Positions 26,185-35,044 of a DNA stretch of 64,000 nt are shown piece by piece. The stretch lies in assembly GCA_944319735.1 (NCBI GenBank), contig CALUEU010000003.1:62001-126000 (forward strand), in the 5' to 3' direction. A program made the translations under genes and the position numbers. This DNA comes from an uncultured Methanomassiliicoccus sp. (GTDB lineage Archaea; Thermoplasmatota; Thermoplasmata; Methanomassiliicoccales; Methanomassiliicoccaceae). Each line of letters opens with the position of its first letter. Within the stretch, counting starts at the first letter, position 1. The notes below the pieces were generated by a model. It did not search any database, was not told where the DNA came from, and was given only the letters and a program-made list of their open reading frames with translations.

Positions 26185-27003
26185 ATGAGCAGGCATGTGA
26201 TGGAAACTTTGGGGAAATCAAGAGTTGTTATTGAAGATGGAAAGGTAATCGAGGTATCAGAGCCTGTTGTAAAATACTGTCCATTGTTTAAAAAACACAG
26301 AAACATCGATGAACTGAACTGTCAATCCATCAAAGAAAACATAGAATTTAGGATCAAAGATTTTGGAATGTGCACAGAAGAGAGAAAAACAAAACTTGAC
26401 TATTTTCTTAATTTTGGAATCTCCGAGCTCTTGAGTCTTGCACTCAAGGAAAACGTGCTTGATGCTGCTGTAATAGCATCTGACGGCTGCGGTACTGCAG
26501 TTTTGAAAGACGCTCAAATAATTCAGGGAATGGGTGGAAGGATATCCGCAATTATTGAAACAGAACCTATCAACTCAGTAATTGCAGATATCGGCGCTGA
26601 AAACATCTTAAATCCAGCAACTGCAGAAATTGATCAAATCAAAGGTGTTGAAAAAGCTTTCAGCATGGGTTATCTAAAAGTTGGAGTAACAACACCGTTT
26701 GCTCAGCAGGCAAAACTGTTTCGTGAAAAATATGGTAACAGGATAATGATCTTTGGTGTGCATACTACAGGCATCTCTGAAACTGAAGCAAATGTATTTT
26801 TTGACTATGCAGACGTAGTCACCGCATGTGCCTCAAAATATGTACGTGAAGTTGCACAGAGCAAAGCAACTCTACAAGCTGGTACGAAAGTGCCGATCTA
26901 CGCTGCAACCGAAGCTGGAAAGGAACTGATGTTAGCAAAACTAAGAGAGCTCAACAAGCTGCCGGACACTACACTAACGGACTATCCCAATCCTTTGTTA
27001 TAA
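26185..27003 (+). CDS. mmp8: Methanogenesis marker protein 8 (DUF2099)
   Basis: Protein found in methanogens, of unknown biochemical role. The 272-residue product begins SRHVMETLGKSRVVIEDGKV, the usual opening of the family, and has VASDGCGTAVLKDAQIIQGMGGR near 100, IEQIKGVEKAF-like helices and CASKYVREVAQSKATLQAGTKVP near the end. A frame open nine bases further upstream begins with TTG, but the ATG at 26185 fits the family start. The marker supports a methanogen as host. Confidence 0.85.
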   Translation: MSRHVMETLGKSRVVIEDGKVIEVSEPVVKYCPLFKKHRNIDELNCQSIKENIEFRIKDFGMCTEERKTKLDYFLNFGISELLSLALKENVLDAAVIASDGCGTAVLKDAQIIQGMGGRISAIIETEPINSVIADIGAENILNPATAEIDQIKGVEKAFSMGYLKVGVTTPFAQQAKLFREKYGNRIMIFGVHTTGISETEANVFFDYADVVTACASKYVREVAQSKATLQAGTKVPIYAATEAGKELMLAKLRELNKLPDTTLTDYPNPLL

Positions 27004-27453
27004 TCATATTTGTAAACGGTTTTATATTCTCGATGGGCTGAATATGAATGTTTGTTTTATGCAGCCCTCAAATCTTTTGAATTGCATCATTGCGCTATTG
27101 GAATATACATCCTAACTTATGTACATATTGAATCTATAATCTTGAAATTTTTTTGCAAATATTTTGGATTATTCTAAGAATTGCAAACATATTTGTGTGT
27201 TGGCTATTAGATGTTAAGACCCTCTAATTTCCTTTGTAAATCTTAACGCCTAATATGCAGTTGCCCAGATTCGATGTAATATTTAAGAATAAACTCAAAT
27301 AAAGCAATATTTTTTCATTATGACCTTTCATATTACAAATTCTTTGCGTTTACTCCTCATATTTTACTAATATTGCAACAATTTTGCATTTTTAGAGTAT
27401 TTTTTGTCACAAGTCTTATATATTTACGCGCTTCTATCAGTATTGGGGATTAT
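27004..27453. other. Long AT-rich region upstream of the URO-D-type gene
   Basis: About 450 bases with no credible gene. It holds an inverted repeat GGGCTG/CAGCCC near 27034-27068 that could end mmp8 transcription, several TTGCAAA or TTGCA motifs (near 27090, 27152, 27183, 27375, 27386) and many T/A tracts. A strong TATA box ends the region. The length suggests regulated expression of the downstream pair. Confidence 0.45.
27415..27426 (+). promoter_or_regulatory. TATA box of the URO-D-type methyltransferase operon
   Basis: CTTATATATTTA, a near-consensus archaeal box A, 28-39 bases before the ATG at 27454, predicts transcription from about 27445 and an almost leaderless mRNA. Confidence 0.65.
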
Positions 27454-28569
27454 ATGGGATACGAAGAGTTATTTCCACCGTATGATATGGAATGGCATGC
27501 CCATTCTACAAGGCGTTTTGCAAATCCCTTTGTCGATAACAAATACGACAGGGTCGATGTAGATCCAGTTATGCTATCACACGCTGCGGTAGCATGCGGA
27601 TATACAATCAGGGATTTCTACGAGAAACCAGAACTTGGAATCCATTGTCTCGCACACATTTATCAGCTCTATGATTTACTGCCTGTGACACACTGGTTCT
27701 ATGCATCTCCATGGCTAGCTGATCTAGGCTGTAAGATGGTATACAAGGACACATTACCGCCGATTCCAGAATCAGAGATTCTTCACGAACCCGGTGATGT
27801 AGATGCTCTCCACGTACCAAGCCCTGAAGAGCTGTACGATGGATGGACATATTCTCAATATAAGAGATTGTATGCATATGTGCAGAAGAACATACCTCAG
27901 ACATTCGTTCCGATTTCCTATGGATTTGATCCAGTAGGAGAAGCAGCAGCTCTCTGCGGTGTAGAGAACTTCATCATGTGGACATTTGTCGAGCAGGATG
28001 CCGCTCACAAACTGTTAGAGAAGTTTACACAGACTGCAATTAACGGTGCACTTTGTACCGCTAAAGACTTTGGTTCCGCAATGTTAGTCGTAGCATCTGT
28101 TCTAGCCAACAATGATATCTTCTCTGATGAAGCCATCAGGGAATATTCTGTCAAATACATGAGAGAATACATTGACAAATCATTCCGTGGCGGAGCAGGA
28201 CCACAAATCTTCTACCACTGCTGTGGAAACCACGAAACAAGCTACAAAGAATTCCAGAACCTTATCTGGTCTCCATTCACTGTGTTACACATTGGATACA
28301 AAGGACCTGAAGCATTCCCATCTGACTTACTTGTTCAGGAATATGGAAACAAAGCCACCTGTATGGGATCTGTTGATACCAAGCTGTTAATCAACCCCAA
28401 TCCAAAGGTTGTTTATGATGCTTCTGCTAAACAGATAATAGCTGGAAGAGATGCTCCACGCGGTTACATCCTTGGTACAGCTTGTGAATGTCCACCGTAC
28501 TCACTGCCCGGTAACATCCTTGCAATGACCCGCGCAGCTAAAGATTACGGTACCTATGGAAAATGGTGA
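27454..28569 (+). CDS. Uroporphyrinogen-decarboxylase-like methyltransferase (MtaA/MtbA-type)
   Basis: 371 residues from the ATG 28 bases after the TATA box. Belongs to the URO-D fold proteins that methanogens use as methylcobamide:CoM methyltransferases. The zinc site is recognisable: HCCG near residue 254-257 and a late Cys pair TACECPP near 343. The N-terminus (MGYEELFPPYDMEWHAH) is unlike that of MtaA, MtbA or MtsA that I know, so the methyl donor or acceptor is uncertain; it may be a different zinc methyltransferase. It is followed nine bases later by a small CxxC protein, and the two form an operon. Confidence 0.65.
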   Translation: MGYEELFPPYDMEWHAHSTRRFANPFVDNKYDRVDVDPVMLSHAAVACGYTIRDFYEKPELGIHCLAHIYQLYDLLPVTHWFYASPWLADLGCKMVYKDTLPPIPESEILHEPGDVDALHVPSPEELYDGWTYSQYKRLYAYVQKNIPQTFVPISYGFDPVGEAAALCGVENFIMWTFVEQDAAHKLLEKFTQTAINGALCTAKDFGSAMLVVASVLANNDIFSDEAIREYSVKYMREYIDKSFRGGAGPQIFYHCCGNHETSYKEFQNLIWSPFTVLHIGYKGPEAFPSDLLVQEYGNKATCMGSVDTKLLINPNPKVVYDASAKQIIAGRDAPRGYILGTACECPPYSLPGNILAMTRAAKDYGTYGKW

Positions 28570-28578
28570 GGTGAGAAA

Positions 28579-29025
28579 ATGGATGTAAAATTCTCTGACA
28601 GCGTAAAAGAGCTCATTGGAGAGAGAGGTCTGAAGATTGATGACGTTATTGATATCATCAACACTGCTGAGTCAAGCAACAGAAAGCTTAACGATGGTTC
28701 CAAGAACCTTGCCAAGAAGCGCATTGGAGAGGTCACAATCTATGCTGTTTACGATGACAACGGCAACGTAGAGACAGCCTACTCACACCGTATGGTACTT
28801 GGAGAAATCCAGAAAACAACAGATGAACCAGACCCAACAAACTGGGTATGTGTTTCCTGCAATGAAAAAGCTGTAATTGGAACAGTCTTGATGACCTACA
28901 TGGGTGTCACAAGGTCTGGACCAGCTGTTGTATGCGAGAAGTGCGGAGACGCATGGATCGAAGAATATCTGGCTACCAAAACCATTGCAGCAGCAGAAGG
29001 TCTCTTCGAAAAGAAGAAAGCATAA
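28579..29025 (+). CDS. Small two-CxxC protein, partner of URO-D-type methyltransferase
   Basis: 148 residues with a GAGGTG ribosome site. The N-terminal part (about 1-85) is an alpha/beta domain with AKKRIGEVTIYAVY and VETAYSHRM; the C-terminal part has CVSCNEK near 90 and CEKCGD near 120, together able to hold one zinc or iron. Small proteins of this type are often encoded next to corrinoid methyltransferase systems in anaerobes and have been annotated as redox proteins; none is characterised that I know. The role is probably as partner of the preceding enzyme. Confidence 0.6.
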   Translation: MDVKFSDSVKELIGERGLKIDDVIDIINTAESSNRKLNDGSKNLAKKRIGEVTIYAVYDDNGNVETAYSHRMVLGEIQKTTDEPDPTNWVCVSCNEKAVIGTVLMTYMGVTRSGPAVVCEKCGDAWIEEYLATKTIAAAEGLFEKKKA

Positions 29026-29033
29026 ACCACTTA

Positions 29034-29068
29034 CGGGCCCTTGAGGCCTTTTTCAACCTTTTTTTATA
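29034..29068 (+). terminator. Hairpin and T-run terminator
   Basis: GGCC CTTGA GGCC hairpin followed by TTTTTC and TTTTTTT, just after the small CxxC protein gene. Confidence 0.65.
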
Positions 29069-29104
29069 ATTCTAAAACATATTGTTGTTTGATGGTGTTT
29101 ATAC

Positions 29105-30475
29105 ATGAGTGAGATTATCGGGGAAACAGAAAGTTTGTGCCCAGAATGTTTAAAAGTCATTCCTGCTGTAAAAATTGCAGAAAATGATAACATTTACTTG
29201 GAAAAGACATGCCCTGAGCATGGAAAATATAAGGTTTTAATATGGAGAGGCGTTGACGACTATCTCTCTTTGAAAAAATATGCATGTGTTCCTTCCAAGC
29301 CTAATGTATGTGCTGTAGATAAGGAAGAAATTGTGTGCCCCTTGGATTGCGGCTTATGTAAAGAACACACACAGCACACTTGTATTGCTATTCTTGAGGT
29401 TACAAACGGATGTAATCTCAAATGTCCAATATGTTTTGCATCAGCGAGTTCAGGCTATAAATTTCATCCAGATCTGGATACAATTCGTAAAATGTATCAG
29501 ACTGCTCTTGACAGCGTAGGAGAAAACGTTTGCATCCAGATCAGTGGGGGAGAACCTACTATCAGAGACGACCTTCCTGAAATTGTCAAGATGGGAAAAG
29601 ATATGAGCATAAGCTACATTGAGCTGAATACAAATGGTGTCAGGTTTGCAGAGGAAATTGAATTTCTGCAGAGATGCAAAGATGCCGGTGTAGATTCTCT
29701 TTATTTTTCATTTGACGGTGTTACAAGCGATGTGTTTATGAAAACATGTGGCAGAGACCTGTTGGAAACAAAGTTAAAAACAATTGAAAATTGCAAAAAA
29801 GTTGAGATGGGTGTGACACTGGTCACCGTGGTCTCTCCAGACATCAATCTTGATCAGATCGGTCAGATTATTGACTTTGCAAAGAAAAACGTACCTACTG
29901 TGAAAGGTGTGCATTTCCAGCCGCTCAGCTACTTCGGTCGTTATCCAATTGTGCCGCAGGATGAAAACCGTACAGTTCTTCCAGATTTATTGGTTGAAAT
30001 AGAAAAACAGACGAAAGGTCAATTAAGAGTGGATAATTTCATTCCCACTTCCTGTACAAATGTTCACTGCGACATAAAGTCAATGTCTGTGGTACTCGAA
30101 GACGGATCTTTGTTTCCGCTGACTCATAGATCAATGGGTCCACCAAAAGATACCTGCTGTATTGCTTCTAAGACTAGACAGGAAGTAAGTGACCTGTGGA
30201 GATTTGTGGATGAAAGCATGGATAGCAGTAATGAAAGCGATCCCGAGCCTGGCAGCTGGGACGAATTCATTCAGAGGGCTAAAAGCAATTATCTGACAAT
30301 TTCGTCAATGCCCTTCCAAGATGTCTGGAATGTTGAAACAGAACGTCTCCGTGGGTGCTGTATTCATACCATCACTCCTGATGGAAAACTTATTCCGTTC
30401 TGCTTATTTAACATAAACAGCGTTCACGGACAAACACTGTATCGTCATGAGGTTTTTGGAAAATACTCTCAGTAA
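29105..30475 (+). CDS. Radical SAM protein, tetraether lipid synthase (Tes)-like
   Basis: 456 residues. The radical SAM motif is CNLKCPIC near residue 103-110. Ahead of it are the extra Cys motifs of the Tes/MJ0619 family: CPECLKVIPA near 12, CPEHGKY near 36 and CPLDCGLC near 78. The GGEPT motif follows near 149, and further cysteines (CTNVHC, near 318-323; CC and C near 421-440) lie in the C-terminal half. Tes joins archaeal lipid tails to make GDGTs; other members of this family may do different C-C chemistry. Alone, a paralogue with another role cannot be excluded. It has its own promoter after the preceding terminator. Confidence 0.65.
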   Translation: MSEIIGETESLCPECLKVIPAVKIAENDNIYLEKTCPEHGKYKVLIWRGVDDYLSLKKYACVPSKPNVCAVDKEEIVCPLDCGLCKEHTQHTCIAILEVTNGCNLKCPICFASASSGYKFHPDLDTIRKMYQTALDSVGENVCIQISGGEPTIRDDLPEIVKMGKDMSISYIELNTNGVRFAEEIEFLQRCKDAGVDSLYFSFDGVTSDVFMKTCGRDLLETKLKTIENCKKVEMGVTLVTVVSPDINLDQIGQIIDFAKKNVPTVKGVHFQPLSYFGRYPIVPQDENRTVLPDLLVEIEKQTKGQLRVDNFIPTSCTNVHCDIKSMSVVLEDGSLFPLTHRSMGPPKDTCCIASKTRQEVSDLWRFVDESMDSSNESDPEPGSWDEFIQRAKSNYLTISSMPFQDVWNVETERLRGCCIHTITPDGKLIPFCLFNINSVHGQTLYRHEVFGKYSQ

Positions 30476-30482
30476 GAGAATG

Positions 30483-30501
30483 AGCAGGCTTAACGCCTGC
30501 C
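30483..30501. terminator. Shared hairpin between Tes-like and zinc-ribbon genes
   Basis: GCAGGC TTAAC GCCTGC inverted repeat that includes the stop codon of the zinc-ribbon gene and lies just after the Tes-like gene; it could end transcription in both directions. Confidence 0.5.
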
Positions 30502-30795
30502 ACTCTTACCAACACTTTTATTGTAATTATCTAAAATTCCATTCATATAGGTTGCAAGCTGTTTTTCTCTTTCTTTTGACTTTACAAGAACCCCACCGAT
30601 TGGAAATTCATAGTCACATCTTAGACATCTAGCCATATTGCAACCATATGCACCTTTAGAACATCCCTTACAGGCTATTGCACGGGATTGAAAAAGTGAG
30701 AACTCCAAGCCACACCGCGGGCAAGTCATTTTTTTGGTAGTTTTCATGAGAGCAGGCGTTACTCCTACTCTTTCCATTTCAGGCGTAAGCGGCAT
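30490..30795 (-). CDS. Zinc-ribbon protein of unknown function
   Basis: 101 residues from the ATG at 30795 (MPLTPEMERVGV). Three pairs of cysteines are visible: CPRCG near 24, ACKGC near 41, and CLRCD near 57, with CNM in between, arranged as a zinc ribbon with a second metal site. The remainder is a helical tail. I do not recognise the family; it is probably conserved in related methanogens. It converges with the Tes-like gene. Confidence 0.6.
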   Translation of the reverse strand: MPLTPEMERVGVTPALMKTTKKMTCPRCGLEFSLFQSRAIACKGCSKGAYGCNMARCLRCDYEFPIGGVLVKSKEREKQLATYMNGILDNYNKSVGKSGRR

Positions 30796-30947
30796 TATTC
30801 TTTCCTCCCACATCCCCTATCATCCAGACACTAGATAAGGCTTTGTAAGATCATATCAAACTAGCATAAATTATTGAAATATTTTCTCACATGAATTTTT
30901 TCAAAATGATCCAAATTCATATAGTTAAATGTCCTAGTCATCAAAGG

Positions 30948-31571
30948 ATGGATGAGATAATTTTCAGAAAATTGTGCAATTCAGACATCGCTGCTGTAAG
31001 ACATATGCTGGAAGAGATATGGGAGATTGATAAGTTTACAGCAGGAGATTCTAAAACTGCCAATAATATCATATCATCTATTCTTTACAGTGATCTTGCC
31101 AACCAAAACTATTCTGAAGTTGCAGTCTTGGATGGAAATGTGGTCGGAGTATTACTTGCCAGAATCAAAATTAACAAACAGACACACACAATCTGGAGTC
31201 TTAAATCAAAATATCATTCATTCTATCTGAAGATCTTTAGAAAAGGCAATGATGGATGCTCCGAATATCTAAAAGTAGATAATTCCTTCAAAAAACTATT
31301 GGCGCAGAACACATCCGACAGCGAACTGATATTTTTCATGGTAGATGATAACATAAGAGGAAAAGGGATAGGAAAATCATTACTGTCTCACTATCTGGAC
31401 GAATGCAGATCACGAAATATCAATAATTTATGTTTAGTCACTGATACACAATGCAATTATGAGTATTATGATAAGAATGGTTTCACTCTGGAACACAATG
31501 ATATATTCAGGCTGGATTTACCATCAGGTTCTATTGAACATAAGACGTTTTTATACTCTTACAGGTTTTAA
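30948..31571 (+). CDS. GNAT acetyltransferase
   Basis: About 207 residues, homologous over its length to the acetyltransferase at 17850. Fold markers: EIIFRKLCNSDIAAVRHML at the start, MVDDNIRGKGIGKSLLSHYLDE (acetyl-CoA loop), and VTDTQCNYEYYDKNGF at the end. The frame is open from 30891; I prefer the ATG at 30948 because the N-terminal strand begins just after it. Substrate unknown. Two related copies suggest a small lineage-specific expansion. Confidence 0.7.
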   Translation: MDEIIFRKLCNSDIAAVRHMLEEIWEIDKFTAGDSKTANNIISSILYSDLANQNYSEVAVLDGNVVGVLLARIKINKQTHTIWSLKSKYHSFYLKIFRKGNDGCSEYLKVDNSFKKLLAQNTSDSELIFFMVDDNIRGKGIGKSLLSHYLDECRSRNINNLCLVTDTQCNYEYYDKNGFTLEHNDIFRLDLPSGSIEHKTFLYSYRF

Positions 31572-31666
31572 TTTTTAAAATACAGTAGTTTTTGTTCTTT
31601 AAAATCCACTCTGGGCTGGTAAAGCGATAGTTTAACATTCAGAAATGCATTAGTGACTCAACTTTA

Positions 31667-34600
31667 GTGGATGTGCTGGAAGTCTTGGAGGCTGCGCGAT
31701 TGCAAAACTCTGTAAATGATGCTGATAACAATTCGTTAGAAAACCCAGGTATGGTAAAACACACTGCAGTACTTTATGGGTCAGATGAGGACATGCATTC
31801 TTCAATGGTCCCTTTATTGATCAACAGTCTTTCTAACGAGGACCATATGTGCCTTTGTATTCTGGATGATATAATGTATCTTGAGCTGACTGACCTGCTC
31901 AGCAAACAAGGTATTGATGTAGACAGTGCTCAAGACTCTGAGCGTTTAAATCATCTAATAAAAAATGAAATATTTTTCACAAAAGGAACATTTAACATTG
32001 AACAGACATTTGCAATTTTCACTAGCATAGCCAACGCATCACGGGCCCATGGATTCAAGCAGCTGGACATCTTTACAGACATGTCTTGGACTCTTCCTAA
32101 AGTTTTGAACAGGGCAGAATACGAGCTCAAGTTAAACCTAAATCTCGCACCCCTCAACATCAACATGGTATGCATGTATGATTTGAGAAAATTTTCATCA
32201 GATGCAGTAATGGATGCTCTAAGAACACATCCAGCAGTTTATGCCAACGGTGTAGAATATAAAAATCCATTTTTCACGCCTTCAGAGAGGCTGATGCATG
32301 AAGACTTTTCTGATCTTGAACTTGAATACGCCCTTAAAATTATCCGCAGTATCTATGATCTACAAAGTTCACTTACTCTGAGTGAAGGCAATATCCGTGA
32401 AATGGGTAACTTGATCAAATCCTGTAATTCTGAAAAAAATGATCTAAATATTGCATTGAATGAATTAAAATTCAGATTTGACCAATATGCAGAAGGTATA
32501 TCAGACTGGATTTGGGAACTAGATTCTGACGGGAATTTTAATTACACTTCAACTGCCGTAACTCATATCCTTGGTCTACAGAGAGAGGATATTCTTGGAA
32601 ATGATCTGGTATCGATCGTCTGTGATGAAGACAAGGAAGCTCTGTCTAAAGCTATTGAGGAAGCCAAGTATAGAATATCATCGTTCGGCCCCATTGATCT
32701 ATGTGCATCCAACAACGGTGAAAAAGTTTACTTGAGACTCTCAGCAGTTCCCCTGTTCCATCGCAACGGTACATTCTTAGGTTATCGCGGTATTGCTCAG
32801 GATATTACAAATGATATTAATTACGAATTAAATGTAAACTCTTTGAAAGATGAAATTTCCAAATATGTTTCAACTTCTGAAGAAAATGAAAAGACCATTA
32901 CTAGTTTACAAGCAGACATCGAAGCAAAATGTGCTGAGATCCAACAGTTAAATGGATCACTGTCCGGTTTGCAGACTGACATCTCATCCAAAAACAATGA
33001 AATTGTAATTCTAAAGGATGAAATTGAGGTTGGGAAAAACAGCCTTTCTGAGCTCCAAGGAAGTTTCGAATCTAAAACAATGGAGCTCACCATGCTTTCC
33101 AGCTCTCTGGCAGCTTTCAAAGAAGAATCTGAAAGGCTAACTGAAAAGCTCATCCAGGCACAAACAGACTTGAGCACTACTCAGGCAGAATTGTCGGCTT
33201 TAAAAGCAGATTCGGACAATGAAATTTCTGTATTGAAAGGAGAGTTATTGTCTGCACAAACTAAACTGGAAGACGTCAACTCGGCAATTGAAAGCAAAAA
33301 TGCAGAAATAATCACACTCACAACCGCAGCCGCTGCCCTGGCAGATGAGAAACAGGCGCTAGAATCACAAATGGCATCAGCGAAGTCTGATTTAGACAAC
33401 AGCACCAAGGAGCTCACGTCATTAACTGCAGAACTTGAAGAGCTGAAAACCAAGTATTCCAAAGATGTTTCATCACTTACGGAGCAGCTGAGTTCTTCAA
33501 ACTCAAGCATATCCGACTTAAGTTCATCTTTAGATAACAAAAATTCTGAATTACTGACATTAACCGCAGCCGCAGCGTTATTGGCTGATGAAAAGCAGTC
33601 GCTGGAATCTCAGCTGGAGTCAATAAAATCCGACTTGAAAGGTACTATCTCTGAGATGACTTCATCGGCGGCAGAAGTGGAACTGTTAAAAAATTCCAAT
33701 TCAGAACTTAAAGTTCAGCTGCAGGAGGCAAACAATTTAATTGCTGAATTAAGAGCCTCTAAAGATTCGGCTGATTCTGAAATATCATCACTTGTTGAAA
33801 AAGTGATGCAAAAGGAAAATGAGTTGAATATCAAAGAATCAGAACTTTCACTAGTACGCTCAGAATTATTATCTAAATCGGATGAAATTAATAAATTCAA
33901 TAACATGTTGACTGTTAAAGATGAAGAGATTACCTGCATGCTGAATACCGTCTCTTCCAGGGAAGGAGAGCTCAAGGAACTGCATGAAAAAATCTCAAAA
34001 ATGAATCAAGACATGGAAGATGAAATTTCATCAATGCGTGCAGAGCTGAAAAATTCTCTTGCACTGCGCATTGAAGATTATTATGACGTTCTTGACTCAT
34101 CTGCAGAAGCCATTTGGGTGATAGATAATAAGGGAATCACCACATTCACAAACAAACGCGTTTCAGAGATATTTGGCTATTCAAAAGAAGAGCTGCATGA
34201 TAAAACTCCTACAGACTTCATGAATAAAGAATGGTTGAATGCTGAAGACAGAAAAGTTCTGGAAGAGAGGATGATCAAGTTCGTACGCAAAGACGGCTCG
34301 GATCTGTGGGTAATGGTATCATCGATTCCTCTCATTTCTCATGATGGAACTTCCAAGGGCATGATGGGAATATTGGTGGACATAACAGAGCTTAAAAAAT
34401 CTGTAATGCATATTCAGAAACCCTTACCTCAGAAAGATCCAAATGAATTCATGGACCCTCTGAATGATGCCTTTACATCTGTACTATCTAATATCGCCCT
34501 TGTCAAAGATTATGTCATTCCTGAAGGGAGAATGTATGATAAGCTCATCAGGGTGCAGGAAGCTTCCGAAGCGGCTGTTAAAGCTGTAGGTTATGATAAA

Positions 34601-34999
34601 CTGCCTGATCTCTCAATGCCGCTGATTCACGGATCTGGAAAAATTCTCATAATTGATGACAACGATGCAGTATCTGAGTCACTTTCAGATCTTTTGATGC
34701 ATTTAGGATATGATCCAGACTTTGCAGCTGATTGTGAGGAGGGATTAGATCTATGCACCGACGCAGCAACTGACAACCATCCATTTGCAGCTGCGGTTAT
34801 TGACATCAATGTTCCGGGCTGCATGGATGCAATCTCTAAGATAAGTGCTGCTTTTCCGGGAATAAAACTAATCGCATCAGATGTGATGGCGGGAGATCCA
34901 ATCGGAGTAGAACCGTCTGCGTTTGGGTTTGCAGCAGCTATTGCAAAGCCGTTTTCTGCAGGAGAATTATCTTCTCTTCTGAATGAGGTTCTCAATTAA
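31667..34999 (+). CDS. MEDS-PAS-coiled coil-PAS-receiver sensor protein without kinase domain
   Basis: 1110 residues from a GTG start. In order: MEDS/DcmR-type sensory domain (about 28-210; HTAVLYGSDEDM, then YDLRKF and ALRTHPAVYANG), PAS (about 271-384), a long heptad-rich coiled coil (about 390-800, Ser/Lys/Glu-rich, with two repeated blocks starting AALADEKQALESQ and ALLADEKQSLESQ), PAS (about 805-915), a remnant of the histidine-kinase dimer domain (about 929-965) and a receiver domain (about 990-1108; DD near 994-995, phosphoryl Asp in VIDINVPG, Lys in AKPF). The kinase H-box histidine is replaced by Asp and no ATPase domain remains. Cytosolic; no membrane segment. MEDS domains occur in methanogen and methylotroph sensors, so it may sense C1 substrates or redox state (inference). 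Confidence 0.8.
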   Translation: MDVLEVLEAARLQNSVNDADNNSLENPGMVKHTAVLYGSDEDMHSSMVPLLINSLSNEDHMCLCILDDIMYLELTDLLSKQGIDVDSAQDSERLNHLIKNEIFFTKGTFNIEQTFAIFTSIANASRAHGFKQLDIFTDMSWTLPKVLNRAEYELKLNLNLAPLNINMVCMYDLRKFSSDAVMDALRTHPAVYANGVEYKNPFFTPSERLMHEDFSDLELEYALKIIRSIYDLQSSLTLSEGNIREMGNLIKSCNSEKNDLNIALNELKFRFDQYAEGISDWIWELDSDGNFNYTSTAVTHILGLQREDILGNDLVSIVCDEDKEALSKAIEEAKYRISSFGPIDLCASNNGEKVYLRLSAVPLFHRNGTFLGYRGIAQDITNDINYELNVNSLKDEISKYVSTSEENEKTITSLQADIEAKCAEIQQLNGSLSGLQTDISSKNNEIVILKDEIEVGKNSLSELQGSFESKTMELTMLSSSLAAFKEESERLTEKLIQAQTDLSTTQAELSALKADSDNEISVLKGELLSAQTKLEDVNSAIESKNAEIITLTTAAAALADEKQALESQMASAKSDLDNSTKELTSLTAELEELKTKYSKDVSSLTEQLSSSNSSISDLSSSLDNKNSELLTLTAAAALLADEKQSLESQLESIKSDLKGTISEMTSSAAEVELLKNSNSELKVQLQEANNLIAELRASKDSADSEISSLVEKVMQKENELNIKESELSLVRSELLSKSDEINKFNNMLTVKDEEITCMLNTVSSREGELKELHEKISKMNQDMEDEISSMRAELKNSLALRIEDYYDVLDSSAEAIWVIDNKGITTFTNKRVSEIFGYSKEELHDKTPTDFMNKEWLNAEDRKVLEERMIKFVRKDGSDLWVMVSSIPLISHDGTSKGMMGILVDITELKKSVMHIQKPLPQKDPNEFMDPLNDAFTSVLSNIALVKDYVIPEGRMYDKLIRVQEASEAAVKAVGYDKLPDLSMPLIHGSGKILIIDDNDAVSESLSDLLMHLGYDPDFAADCEEGLDLCTDAATDNHPFAAAVIDINVPGCMDAISKISAAFPGIKLIASDVMAGDPIGVEPSAFGFAAAIAKPFSAGELSSLLNEVLN

Positions 35000-35044
35000 T
35001 CTGACTTTCCAAACCTTTTAAGTTTACATCTCTGGTGATATTTC

